From Oryzias latipes (Eukaryota > Chordata > Actinopteri > Beloniformes > Adrianichthyidae): a DNA stretch of 64,000 bases. Position numbers and translations under genes: made by a program. The notes under the pieces were generated by a model. The model saw nothing but the letters and a program-made list of their open reading frames with translations, made no database searches and had not been told where the DNA came from. Where the stretch lies: NCBI RefSeq assembly GCF_002234675.1, contig NC_019876.2:19460999-19524998 (forward strand), written 5' to 3'. Below are positions 22,449-31,625 of this stretch, piece by piece (position 1 is the stretch's first letter; each line of letters opens with the position of its first letter).

Positions 22449-25400
22449 CAAGGGCGGCGATCCGGGTGGGCACGGAAGAAGTCCTCTATGAGCGAGGGGT
22501 CCAAAATCAGCGAGCGGGAGATCCAGGAGCGCTCCTCCGGACCGTAGCCCACCCAGTCGACCAGGTACTGGAAGCCGCGACCCCGACGACGGATGTCCAG
22601 AATCCGGTTGACATCATAAGCCGGAGCGCCGTCGATGAGCCGGGCGGGTGGTGGGGAAGCGGACGGCGGGCACAGAGGACTGTCCAGAACTGGCTTGATC
22701 TGAGAGACATGGAACGATGGGTGTACCTTCAGAGCTTTAGGAAGACGGAGTCGGACGCAGGTGGGGTTGATAAGTTTCTCGATGACATAGGGTCCGATGA
22801 ATCGTGGTGCCAGTTTCTTGGAGGTAGCTTGGATGGGAATATTGCGCGTGGAAAGCCAAACCCTTTGGCCAGGTTGGTACTCGGGTCCCACCACCCTGCG
22901 ACGATTGGCGATGCGGCAGTTGCTCTCCTTGGTGCGGAGGAGAGCAGCCTTAGTCTGAGCCCAGATGCGTTGGCAACGCTGGACGTGATGTTGCACAGAA
23001 GGCACTGCCAAATCCAGTTCCTGAGACGGAAACAGAGGTGGTGAGTACCCGAGCGCGGCCTCAAAGGGAGAGAGCCCAGTAGCAGCGGAGGGGTGAGTAT
23101 TGTGGGCATACTCAATCCACACGAGATGTTGGGACCAGTCCCGTTGGTTCTGTGCCGCCAGGCAGCGGAGAGCTGCCTCCAGTTCCTGGTTCGCTCTCTC
23201 CGCTTGGCCGTTGGACTGGGGATGGTAACCGGATGTGAGGCTGGCCGTGGCCCCCAAGGCTGTGCAGAAGGCCTTCCAGACCTGAGAAATGAACTGAGGG
23301 CCACGGTCAGACACAATGTCCACAGGGATGCCGTGGTGACGAAAAACCTGGTTGGTCATGATATCAGCAGTTTCGGTGGCAGTGGGCAGTTTAGGGAGTG
23401 GAATGAAGTGGGCCATCTTGGAAAATCGGTCTATGACAGTGAGAATGACTGTGTTACCTGCCGATGGGGGTAACCCGGTAACGAAGTCCATAGCCAAGTG
23501 GGACCAGGGACGGTTAGGCGTAGGGAGAGGATGGAGCAACCCCGCAGGAGCAGAGGATGAGGTCTTAGACCGGGCGCAGGTGGTGCAGGCTGAGATGTAC
23601 TCCCGAACGTCCTTTCCCATAGAAGGCCAAAAAAATCTCCTGCGAATTAAATGGAGGGTACGGTGAACCCCCCCATGGCATGCCAGACGGGAAGTGTGAC
23701 CCCAGGTGATGACGTCAGGGCGGAGATGAGTGGGTACAAACAGTGTACCCCTAGGAACGGGTGGATGGTCAGAGTTACCCGCAAGGGCTTGAAGAACCTT
23801 GGTCTCTATATCCCAAGTGACACTTCCAATGATGCAGGATGAAGGGAGGATGGACGACGGGATGTTTTCGGACAGACTGTATTTCCTGGAGAGGGCGTCG
23901 GGTTTGATGTTGCGAGAGCCCAGTCTGTAGGTTATAATGAATTGAAAACGGTCAAAGAAGAGACACCAACGAGCTTGCCTGGAGTTGAGTCGTTTGGCGG
24001 AGCGGAGGTAAGCCAGGTTTTTATGATCCGTCCAGACGATGAATGGTTGCTCGGCTCCCTCTAACCAGTGACGCCACTCCTCCAGGGCCAGTTTGATGGC
24101 TAGAAGTTCACGGTTTCCAACATCATAATTCTGCTCAGAGGGGGACAGTTTACGTGAAAAGAACGCACAGGGTTTCAATTTTCCAGAACTCTCCTCCTTC
24201 TGAGAGAGGACTGCGCCTACCCCTGAGTCAGAGGCATCCACCTCAACAATAAATTGACGTGAGGGGTCCGGTTGGATTAAGATAGGGGCTGAGACAAAAA
24301 GTTGCTTTAATTTGTCGAAAGCCTGTTGAGCGTTGGTGGACCAGACAAAGGGATGTTTTATGGAGGTGAGCTGTGTAAGGGGAGCGGCTATACTACTGTA
24401 GTTGCGGATGAAACGTCTGTAAAAGTTAGCAAAGCCGAGAAATTGTTGGAGCTTTTTGCGGCTGCTAGGAGGTTCCCAGTTGGTAACCGCTTCAATCTTG
24501 GACGGATCTGGGCGTATGCAGCCGGCTTCGATGATGTAACCGAGAAACTGCACGGAGGTAGAGTGAAATTCACATTTTTCATGCTTAACAAAAAGCTGAT
24601 TTTCTAAAAGTCTTTCCAAGACCAGACGGACGTGATGCTCGTGTTGGGCCAGATCGTGGGAGTAAACCAAAATGTCATCAAGATAAACGAAAACAAAGCG
24701 ATTGATGAAATCTCGAAGGACATCATTGACGAGCCTTTGAAAAACTGCCGGGGCGTTGGTGAGGCCAAAAGGCATTACTAAGTACTCGTAATGCCCTAAC
24801 GGAGTGTTAAAGGCTGTTTTCCATTCGTCCCCTTCTTTAACTCGGACCAAATGGTAAGCATTGCGGAGATCTAACTTGGTAAATATGCGAGCCTTCTGGA
24901 CCGAGTCAAATATGGAGGTGATTAATGGCAGTGAGTATTTGTCCTTTATGGTGATTTGATTAAGATCTCGATAATCAATACAGGGTCGGAGGGATTTGTC
25001 TTTTTTCTGAACAAAGAAAAACCCAGCTCCCACGGGTGAGGAGGATGGTCGAATGTGACCCAGGGAGAGGGCTTCCTGCACGTAGTTTTCCATGGCTGCC
25101 TTTTCTGGTCCGGACAGGTTAAACAAATGGCCTTTGGGCAAAGGAGCGCCGGGTAATAGGTTTATGGCACAATCATAAGGTCTGTGAGAGGGGAGCGCAC
25201 TAGCTTTAGTTTTACAAAAAACAGCCTTCAAATCATGATAACAGTGAGGTATGTTAGAGAGATCTACTTGACTAAGACACTCAGTTTTAGGAGAAGTAAC
25301 AGAGGGGAGCGCTGACAGAAGACAGTTAGCGAGACAGTATGGACTCCATTTGATTATAGTCCCCTGGGCCCAGTCAAACTGAGGATTATGCAATTTAAGC

Positions 25401-25597
25401 CAAGAAAACCCGAGCACTATGGGAGTATGAGAGGACTTAGTGATGAGGAAACGTATAGACTCACGATGGTTTCCGGAGGAAATGAGCAGAACAGGTTTGG
25501 TGCGGTGAGTGATGCGGGATAACGGTTGACCACCCAATCCGGAAGCCTCGATGGGTGTTTCCAGGGGTTCTGTGGGGATCGACAGATTAATAACCAG
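22448..25597 (-). CDS. pol: Chromovirus pol: RT, RNase H, integrase, chromodomain
   Basis: From the first methionine after the internal stop (25537), this is a 1029-residue open frame. It encodes the enzymes that copy the element's RNA and insert the DNA. Visible landmarks, by residue from 25537: RT with [16 protein letters not shown] and the catalytic YLDDILVYS near 285; RNase H with [15 protein letters not shown] near 432 and the TDHKNL block; an integrase HHCC zinc-binding region; the integrase core with MDF near 682, SDRGPQF near 743 and the E in QAERANQE near 780; then a C-terminal chromodomain with [15 protein letters not shown] and a DFFRAHP end, which in this group targets integration to chromatin. 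The frame continues upstream to 25597 in register with the protease, separated only by a TAG. Confidence 0.93.
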   Translation of the reverse strand: MVINLSIPTEPLETPIEASGLGGQPLSRITHRTKPVLLISSGNHRESIRFLITKSSHTPIVLGFSWLKLHNPQFDWAQGTIIKWSPYCLANCLLSALPSVTSPKTECLSQVDLSNIPHCYHDLKAVFCKTKASALPSHRPYDCAINLLPGAPLPKGHLFNLSGPEKAAMENYVQEALSLGHIRPSSSPVGAGFFFVQKKDKSLRPCIDYRDLNQITIKDKYSLPLITSIFDSVQKARIFTKLDLRNAYHLVRVKEGDEWKTAFNTPLGHYEYLVMPFGLTNAPAVFQRLVNDVLRDFINRFVFVYLDDILVYSHDLAQHEHHVRLVLERLLENQLFVKHEKCEFHSTSVQFLGYIIEAGCIRPDPSKIEAVTNWEPPSSRKKLQQFLGFANFYRRFIRNYSSIAAPLTQLTSIKHPFVWSTNAQQAFDKLKQLFVSAPILIQPDPSRQFIVEVDASDSGVGAVLSQKEESSGKLKPCAFFSRKLSPSEQNYDVGNRELLAIKLALEEWRHWLEGAEQPFIVWTDHKNLAYLRSAKRLNSRQARWCLFFDRFQFIITYRLGSRNIKPDALSRKYSLSENIPSSILPSSCIIGSVTWDIETKVLQALAGNSDHPPVPRGTLFVPTHLRPDVITWGHTSRLACHGGVHRTLHLIRRRFFWPSMGKDVREYISACTTCARSKTSSSAPAGLLHPLPTPNRPWSHLAMDFVTGLPPSAGNTVILTVIDRFSKMAHFIPLPKLPTATETADIMTNQVFRHHGIPVDIVSDRGPQFISQVWKAFCTALGATASLTSGYHPQSNGQAERANQELEAALRCLAAQNQRDWSQHLVWIEYAHNTHPSAATGLSPFEAALGYSPPLFPSQELDLAVPSVQHHVQRCQRIWAQTKAALLRTKESNCRIANRRRVVGPEYQPGQRVWLSTRNIPIQATSKKLAPRFIGPYVIEKLINPTCVRLRLPKALKVHPSFHVSQIKPVLDSPLCPPSASPPPARLIDGAPAYDVNRILDIRRRGRGFQYLVDWVGYGPEERSWISRSLILDPSLIEDFFRAHPDRRP

Positions 25598-25768
25598 CTA
25601 CTGGTCGATCAGACTCTGCTCGGCCCCGGAGTCGACCAGGGCTCGTAATTCCTGCACATGGAGGTCTAAACTTAACTTGACAGGGATAAATAAAAAATCA
25701 TTACCGGCCAGGTAGATGTTTGTTACCCCCCGCGGCCTGTCTTCTAGCGAGGGGCTCGGGTGTTTAAA
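25598..25768 (-). CDS. pol: Chromovirus protease segment of pol, ending in a premature TAG
   Basis: After the frameshift site the frame reads through SLEDRPRG and DLHVQELRALVDSGAEQ; LVDSGA is the retropepsin active-site motif (D-S/T-G). The frame stops at TAG, 25600-25598. The remaining pol is in exactly the same frame 3' of this stop, so a single nonsense codon splits Gag-Pol. A C-to-T change in a CAG (Gln) codon would be the simplest origin; this is inference. Sequencing error or a polymorphism are alternatives. Confidence 0.85.
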   Translation of the reverse strand, partial: FKHPSPSLEDRPRGVTNIYLAGNDFLFIPVKLSLDLHVQELRALVDSGAEQSLIDQ

Positions 25769-26766
25769 CGGAGCGGGCAGGTGTTGACAATGTGGCCCTT
25801 CGCTCCGCAATAGAAACAGGCGCCCTCCTCGCGCCGTCTGCGGCGCTCCTCTTCGGACAATCTGGAGTGTCCAATCTGCATGGGCTCCTCCGGTGGTTTG
25901 GAAGAGATGAGGGAGTTGGGAGACGTGACGGGGACTGTGTGTGGGACAGAGGACATCATGGAAGCTGCACGCTGGTAATCCGGCGCTCGCTCTCTTTGAC
26001 GCTCTCGTAAGCGAACGTCGGAGCGGAGTGCCGCAGAAACCAGTTCCTCAAACGACTGAGCCCCCGGTTGAGAACACAGATGATCCTTGATTTGTTCATT
26101 CAATGACTGGTAGAATATTCCTTTCAAAGCTAAGTCGGGCCAGCCTGCCTCGACCGCCAGGATACGGAAATCCACAACATGATCGCTAACCGAGCGATTA
26201 CGTTGCCTGAGTGCCAGTAACCTTCGGGTAGCTTCTTCTTGTTTGCGTGGTTGGTCAAAGATTAACTGGAACTCTCTGAGGAAACGTTCATACGTGATAT
26301 GGCTTATGGGATTGGCGGAGAGGTAAGCCTGGGCCCACTGGAGGGCTTTATTGCGTAATGAGTTGACGATTAAAGATATCTTACTGTGATCCGACTGGTA
26401 ATGACGGGGAGCTTGTTGATAGATCAGCTGGCACTGGAGGAGGAATCCTCCACAGGCCTCTACGTCACCGGAGAATGGTTCCGGTTGCAGCCGGATGTTT
26501 TCATGAGCGGAGGGTAATCCGGAAGTGGAAGGAGCTGAGCTAGTCGAGGCTTGAGCAGTAACTGAAGAAACATGAGAAAAATGTCCGGTTAAATCATGCA
26601 AAGTCTGTGTCAAACCGTCCAGGCGATGAAAAAGGTCCTGCTGGGCTGCTGCCATCTGGGATAAAGCATCGGCTTGACGTCCGAGCATAATGCCTTGCTG
26701 CGAAACGGCTAATCTGAGCCCTTCCGGGTCAGCTGGGTCGGGGTTAAGGCCAGTCCGTTCTGTCAT
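25744..26766 (-). CDS. gag: Chromovirus gag
   Basis: A 340-residue frame begins at ATG 26766-26764. Gag forms the particle that packages the element RNA. The N-terminal third resembles sushi-type Gag (DPADPEGLRLAVSQQG, then a helical region); the middle has the LRNKALQWAQAYL capsid-like helix region; the C-terminus has one zinc knuckle, CFYCGAKGHIVNTC (CX2CX4HX4C). The start codon lies in the last bases of the 5' LTR, so the primer site is within the coding sequence. An in-frame extension to 27045 would run through the LTR upstream of the predicted RNA 5' end only in part, and is not favoured. It overlaps pol by a -1 frame. Confidence 0.9.
   Translation of the reverse strand: MTERTGLNPDPADPEGLRLAVSQQGIMLGRQADALSQMAAAQQDLFHRLDGLTQTLHDLTGHFSHVSSVTAQASTSSAPSTSGLPSAHENIRLQPEPFSGDVEACGGFLLQCQLIYQQAPRHYQSDHSKISLIVNSLRNKALQWAQAYLSANPISHITYERFLREFQLIFDQPRKQEEATRRLLALRQRNRSVSDHVVDFRILAVEAGWPDLALKGIFYQSLNEQIKDHLCSQPGAQSFEELVSAALRSDVRLRERQRERAPDYQRAASMMSSVPHTVPVTSPNSLISSKPPEEPMQIGHSRLSEEERRRRREEGACFYCGAKGHIVNTCPLRLNTRAPR
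25762..25768 (-). promoter_or_regulatory. -1 ribosomal frameshift slippery site
   Basis: The minus strand reads T TTA AAC in the gag frame, the canonical X XXY YYZ heptamer. Slipping back one base leaves gag 8 codons or fewer before its stop at 25744 and continues into the protease frame. The next 50 bases contain C4 and G6 runs that could pair as a stimulatory structure; this was not folded. Confidence 0.85.
26749..26759 (-). promoter_or_regulatory. Self-priming primer-binding site
   Basis: One base inside the 5' LTR edge the minus strand reads AACGGACTGGC. Its exact 11-nt complement, GCCAGTCCGTT, occurs within the LTR at 27184-27174. In Tf1/sushi elements the 5' end of the RNA pairs with the PBS in place of a tRNA, over 11 nt. 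No tRNA 3'-end match is evident. Confidence 0.8.
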
Positions 26767-27311
26767 GGCTACAGAACGACAGAGACCCAGATGCTGGAAC
26801 CCGGAATAAGACACAAAGCTCAAGTAACTTGGCAAGAGGAAAGGGGATTTAATGAGGTAGCTGGTCAGGTAAGGCACAGTTTCTGGAGGTCCAGAGATAG
26901 AGAGACTACGGCCCGTGGCGTCACTGGTTGATGTCCTCACAGAGTCCGGGGTCGGCAGCGTGGATCCGTCTCTTGAGGGTGTTTGCTCGGCAGAGGCTCG
27001 TGGTGAGGTCAGGGGAAGCAGACCAGAGGAGGTTCCAGAGTGCAACAGGTTCAGGCGACCACTCGTGACTGGGGTTTCCTGCAGACAGGTAAAGCAACAT
27101 TCATTAACAGGTGGCTAGAAACTAGGAAGCAAACGTGAACTAGAGGTGAAGGCCAATATGCACCATCAGGGGCAACGGACTGGCGAAGACTGATGATCCT
27201 GGAACTCCTTAAGTAGGCGGATGAGGTGATGAGGTAAGTGGTCGTAGCTGGGATGAATCAGGAGCCAAGCGGAGAGGAGAGGGGGAGGAGTCCGACAGAG
27301 GCACCATATCA
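26761..27311 (-). repeat. 5' LTR of the chromovirus, with predicted RNA start at 27184
   Basis: Identical in length (551 bp) to the 3' LTR. If the self-priming match marks the RNA 5' end, transcription starts at 27184, U3 is 27311-27185, and the TTAAG-type core at 27208-27213 (CTTAAG) sits 24-29 bases upstream, where a TATA-like box is expected. Confidence 0.85.
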
Positions 27312-27590
27312 AATTTGTTTATAATAATTCCATAGGTTGAGGATAACGTTGAGAGGGACATAAATTTTCTATTCTGAATTGTGGACACTTTTAAAGTTTT
27401 CACAAATTTTCGGACAGACTGACCTTCATTTCTTAAAGTAATGATGGTCACTCGTTTTTCTGTACTTAGTTGCTTTTTTCTTGCCATAAAACAAATTCTA
27501 ACAGTCTATTCAGTAGGACTATCAGCTGTGGATCCACCTGACTTCTGCACAACACAACTGATGGTTCCAACCCCATTTATAAGGCAAATG

Positions 27591-28164
27591 GGTGGCAACC
27601 TTCCCAGCTTTCAATGTTTTCAGCAGTACAGCAAACTGACAAAAATATGCACTTTAAATTATTCTAAAGTTAACCAGCAAGTTAGTCTTTTTCTCTGACA
27701 TTTACTTAAATTTAATGTACTTTTTGTAAATTTTTCATGCATTCATTTGCCATTTTGTGTAGTGTATATCAGCTAAACATTACTGGCACATCTTAGCTGT
27801 TAATGACATGTGATAAACCTTCAGTCCACAATCAACTGAATGAATAATTTATGTTTTTGCATGAGGCTGTGTAGCACAGACCCCATCAGTGACATTACAG
27901 TTTGTGACAGCACATCATGGACCAAACAGATGTTGTATAGAGTATTGAATCCAGGACAGGGTCTCAATATTAGATCATGCTTTTCGCAGAAATTGCAACA
28001 TCAAATCAAATCAGATCAGATCAGATCAGATCAAATTCAAATCAATTTTGATTGCTAAGGTTTAGAGAAAATAAAAAGCTTTTCTGAATGTCTTTCATGC
28101 AAGTATTCTAATTTTATTATTGAAAATAATCTTTTTAATCACTACTTGTTGGTCTAAACACTTT
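27591..28164. other. Intergenic, (TCAGA)n at 28001-28045
   Basis: No gene is supported. A short TCAGA repeat lies at 28001-28045. Confidence 0.6.
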
Positions 28165-28665
28165 TAAAAAATGTAACAACATTCTTATTACATTCTTTTG
28201 ATATTGGAGGACGTTTTAAAAAAAATTAAGTTTAAAATTTCATTTCTGCGTATTTCTTTATTCAAATTGTTGTAAATCAAGAGTTCTGATGCGTCCAATT
28301 GTAGAAGACTATATCCACGTACGTCTCCCTTTGCTCATCTGAGCTGACATCTGGCTCAAAATTATATGGCTGGATAGCTCCCATATCGCTCACCATTTTT
28401 GTTGCACTGCTAATGGGAGGTTGGGGTAGTGAGGGGGCTGTAAGCTAGAGGGAGAGAGTGTAAACAAAGGGATGATGGGAAACAGGGTGCGGTGTGCTCT
28501 GCACCAATTTGACCCATAACTCAGAGGTGAATTTTTGCAGAAACCGTGTCCAAGAAAATAACAGGTTTATTGATTTTGTCTAAAAGCGGCATAATGACAA
28601 TTAAAAAACCCACTGGGAATGATTTTTTAACAGTTCAAAAGATGATCGGAGCTGGACTTTAATTT
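28165..28665 (+). mobile_element. Teleost interspersed repeat with AGTCCAGCTCC-type terminus
   Basis: The right end reads GATCGGAGCTGGACTTTAA. A copy in the other orientation begins TTTAAGGACCAACTCCAATTT at 47957. Both share GGAGGAC(A/G)TTT, AATAAATAACTTAAG-like text, TTCATTTTTCTTTATTCAAAT and a region around GATGCGTCC/GATGGATCA. The left limit is approximate. No ORF. Confidence 0.5.
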
Positions 28666-28748
28666 GGTATTGAAAGCTTTGCAATGTATTTATATTAAAA
28701 TGCATTGAATTGGAACTCAAATCAAGATGTGAACTAAAAAAAAATTAA

Positions 28749-31185
28749 AGCCGCAAGCGGCGTTGTATGGCCCGCAGACGCAACCCGCCTTACACGCCCA
28801 ACTCGACGCACCACCGCCTCCCTCACCGCCCTCACTGCCCACTTTTGATAAAGGCTAGTCAAAACAGCATTTGCTAATTATGCTAACTATGCTAGCTATG
28901 CTGATTTGGCTAAAAGTGCTAGCATTGCGATCAGCATGATCAACTGATTCAGGAAAACACATTATTAAAAATGCTAACTATGCTAACTATGCTAGCTATG
29001 CTAACATAGCTAAAAGTGCTAGCATAGCGATCAGCATCATCAACTGACTCAGAAAAACACATTTCCTGAAATGCTAATTATGCTAACTATGCTAGCTATG
29101 CTAATGTGGCTTAAAGTGCTAGCATAGCGAGCAGCATCATCAACTGACTCAGAAAAACACATTCCTCCATTGGTGAGAGCTATACGTCATAAGTTAGTAA
29201 AAAAAAACCACTTTTTTCAAAATGGCGGCTTTTCTGTTGATTTTATCTCCATAGCAACCATTTTATGTTTTGGTCCCCTCGGGAGGTCGATCAGATTGAC
29301 GTCAGTTTCGGACAAATCGGTAAAAGTAAACTTTTTGTCGTCCTTAGCAACAGTGGTTTTATGCTAACCACGCCCTCATTCCTTATATGTCCATATCCAG
29401 TGTTTTTCAATGTATGCAGTTTCAGGCATTATTGCATGCATTCAAATTTCACAGTAGTCCTTTGAAAAACATAGGAGTTATAACAGTGCGCCACTTTGCT
29501 AGTTTGCCACGCGCACGCCATTTAAAATCTACAACTTCTAATTCCAACATTTTTTCCACAGTAGCTTGCCATTGATGCCCAAAAAGTTTCGAGACAATAG
29601 ATGAAAATTCCAATGACAAGTTTACGTTTGAATCTGGTGGTAAAGGTGTTTTTTATAGAAAATTCAAGATGGCTGCCTTTTCCCGAGGTCAAAGATCAAT
29701 GAAACTCCAGAAGTGATTGTAGACTTACGCTAGGGACATGCGCGTCAAATTTCGTGAAAATCGCTCGAAAAAAAGTTCATTTTTCCATATTGTGTAAAAA
29801 CGAGAAAAACTCAAAATGGCAGATTTTGGCACAAAATGGCCACCAAACCGTAGGTCGTGTCGCCATCACGTAATGATTTCAAAACTTTGTTTGGATATAC
29901 CCGACAAAGTTATCTTGGTTTTCGCTAGCCGATTCTTAAAAAAAAAATCCGATTTTTTTTTTTTTTTTTGCTGAGTTGGCAATTTTTTTTGCGATCGTTT
30001 TTTGTTTACCACGGCCACATTCCTTTATCGATTTTGTCGTATCTGACATCGTTTTGTTCAGTGTGGCCAGGGAATCGTATATTTCATTTTCACGACATTC
30101 CGATAAAATATGTGCGAGCTAGCTAAAATGGCGACGGGTGCGAATTCGCCACGCGCACGCGTTTCAAATTCTACAACTTCTAATTCCAACATTTTGGAGC
30201 TTGCCATTGATGCCCGAGAAGTTTCAAAAAGATCGGAAAAAATCCCTAGGACGAGTTTTCGTTTGTATCCGTTACTGAAAGTGCTTTTTTATGAAAATTC
30301 AAGATGGCCGCCCCTTGCCAAGGTCAAAGGTCAACGAAACTTCTTTGGTTATTGTAGAATCGTGCTAGTGGCATGTGTGTCCGATTTCGTGAAAATCGCT
30401 CAAACAAAAGTATCGTTTTCCCATATTGTCAAAAAACACGAAAATCGCCATTTCTCTGTGTTCGCCACAAAATGGCCGCCAAGCCGTATGTCGTGTGGCC
30501 ATCCCATAATGATTTCAAAACTTCTTTGGGATATCTTCAACACGTGTGTTTTGGTTTCGTACCTGTATCTTGAAGAAAAAAAAATCGGCTCCATTTGAGA
30601 TTTTGGCCCCATTCATTTTTTTTACGGTTTTGCCGACTGTGATGTCATCGGGTTTGGGGGGGGGGGGCGTTAACTTCGCCGAAAATTCATTTTGAATTTA
30701 TCCCAGTGGTGTGCCAATTTTGGTGAGTTTTCGAGTATGTGGCGGGGGTCAAATTTGAGCTCAAAGACGCAGTAAGAAAGAAGAAACGTAAGAATAAAAA
30801 TGAAACGAAGCAGAAACAATATAGAAGTTTTTGCAGTCAGGTGGCCTATGTATTTCAATGCGGCCTGTCTTTTACTATAGGCTGGGCATGTCTTTTTGGC
30901 TTTAAACCAGTCTTTTGAGGGCTTTTTGGGGCTTTTTTGGGTTTTTGTCGTCATTTTTGCGACTACAATTTTGTCGTTTGTGTGGGGGTGTTGTGTGTGT
31001 GTGTGTCTATTTTTGTTGCGTTACACAATTGTCGTGTCGTTGTGTGCTTTGGGCGACTTTTGACCCCATTTTTTGGCGTTTTGACGCGTTTTTTTGACGT
31101 TTTGGACCTTTTTGAGTGTTCGACCCTCGTAGCAGTTACAATATGGTCCTTGCACTCTGTGAGTGCTGCGGGCCATAATAATTCA
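28749..31185. mobile_element. Unclassified 2.4-kb non-coding element with GCCGCAAGCGGC hairpin and short inverted ends
   Basis: It starts near AAGCCGCAAGCGGCGTTG (a perfect GCCGC-AA-GCGGC hairpin), followed by TATGGCCCGCAG at 28766-28777. The exact inverse, CTGCGGGCCATA, lies at 31166-31177. Inside are three 97-bp tandem units (28873-29163) and two diverged copies of a roughly 450-bp block (29498-29940 and 30128-30570) sharing CGCCACGCGCACGC, CTACAACTTCTAATTCCAAC, TTCAAGATGGC and TTTCGTGAAAATCGCTC. The 162-codon ORF at 30110 is repeat-derived. Confidence 0.55.
28873..29163. repeat. Three tandem 97-bp units
   Basis: Each unit contains TATGCTAACTATGCTAGCTA, GCTAAAAGTGCTAGCAT or close variants, GATCAGCATNATCAACTGA and AAAACACATT. 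There are no spacers of unique sequence, so it is not a CRISPR-like array. Confidence 0.9.
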
Positions 31186-31447
31186 GTAGTTTGGCAGTGA
31201 ACCCTCTGTGTTACATGATATTCTCTTCTAAGTCCAGATCATTCACTCTTTTAAATTTGTTAATTCTATTCATTGTAGTCATACAAACACTGGAAGAAGA
31301 CGCAAAACTGGTTGGTTCCACTGCTTGAACTACATGTTTTTTTTCCATGGCATTTGCATTTCAGCTGTAGCCACAGGTAGCCAGAAACACCAGAAATGAA
31401 TAAAGCTTCCACAAATGTTTTTTTTTTCACTTCTGTTAACCTCGTGA

Positions 31448-31625
31448 CCACAAGACACTGAACCCCACCTTGCCTCTGGTGGTAGGCGGGCGCCTGTGTT
31501 TGGCAGCGGAGCGGCCACCAGTGTGTGAATGTGTGTGTGACTGGGTGAATGGGTCTGTGACTGTAAAGCGCTTTGTCCTTGTAGGAAGAAAGGCGCTATA
31601 TAAGTATACGCCATTTACCATTTAC
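31448..31625 (+). mobile_element. tRNA-derived SINE, 5'-truncated
   Basis: It lacks the tRNA head but retains CAAGACACTGAACCCC, CTGTAAAGCGCTTTG and the CCATTTACCATTTAC tail of the SINE at 8747-9027, in the same orientation. Confidence 0.8.

Larger units (their letters stand above)
21865..27311 (-). mobile_element. Sushi/Tf1-like Ty3-gypsy chromovirus, young and nearly complete
   Basis: Two 551-bp LTRs (21865-22415 and 26761-27311) bound gag and pol on the minus strand, flanked by the 5-bp duplication AATTT (21860-21864, 27312-27316). The LTRs differ at only five positions I could find, about 99% identity, so insertion was recent. Order is gag, protease, RT, RNase H, integrase, chromodomain. 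A self-priming site, frameshift site and polypurine tract are all visible. One in-frame stop in the protease/RT join is the only clear lesion. It landed in LINE B. Confidence 0.95.
19423..27376 (-). mobile_element. LINE B, 5'-truncated L1-clade element, interrupted by a chromovirus
   Basis: It is flanked by the 16-bp duplication AATTGTGGACACTTTT (19407-19422 and 27377-27392), which belongs to the Tc1. A pure T run at the left edge is its poly(A) tail. The LINE sequence occupies 19423-21864 and 27312-27376, about 2.5 kb in total: a fragment of the ORF2 C-terminus plus a long 3' UTR. Target duplication and tail together show ordinary target-primed insertion. Confidence 0.85.
11885..27590 (-). 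mobile_element. Tc1-type DNA transposon, decayed and split by two LINE insertions
   Basis: The transposase reads on the minus strand. Its 3' part is at 11998-12770, with the catalytic-domain phrases HGGGGVMVWGCFAGDTFGD, PQQSPNLNPIEMVWGELD and KGPTSAKHLWELLQDCW. A 58-base middle piece lies at 19365-19422. The N-terminus is at 27377-27487 (MARKKQLSTEKRVTIITLRN, the helix-turn-helix start). Compared with the family, about 120 bases are missing near 12515, several frameshifts are present, and neither outer inverted repeat is obvious, so the copy is dead. LINE A and LINE B were inserted into it. Confidence 0.85.

Noticed and set aside
22466-23666. Plus-strand ORFs opposite pol
   Set aside because: Antisense shadows of a long conserved coding sequence.
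26767-27045. Gag extended upstream through the 5' LTR to 27045
   Set aside because: The same reading occurs in the 3' LTR (22149-21715), so it is LTR sequence. The ATG at 26766 gives the family-like N-terminus.
28873-29163. Three regularly spaced repeats resembling a CRISPR array
   Set aside because: The whole unit repeats with no unique spacers, and the host is a vertebrate.
30110-30598. 162-codon plus-strand ORF
   Set aside because: It lies in one of two diverged copies of a non-coding repeat block; the other copy has stops in the matching frame.
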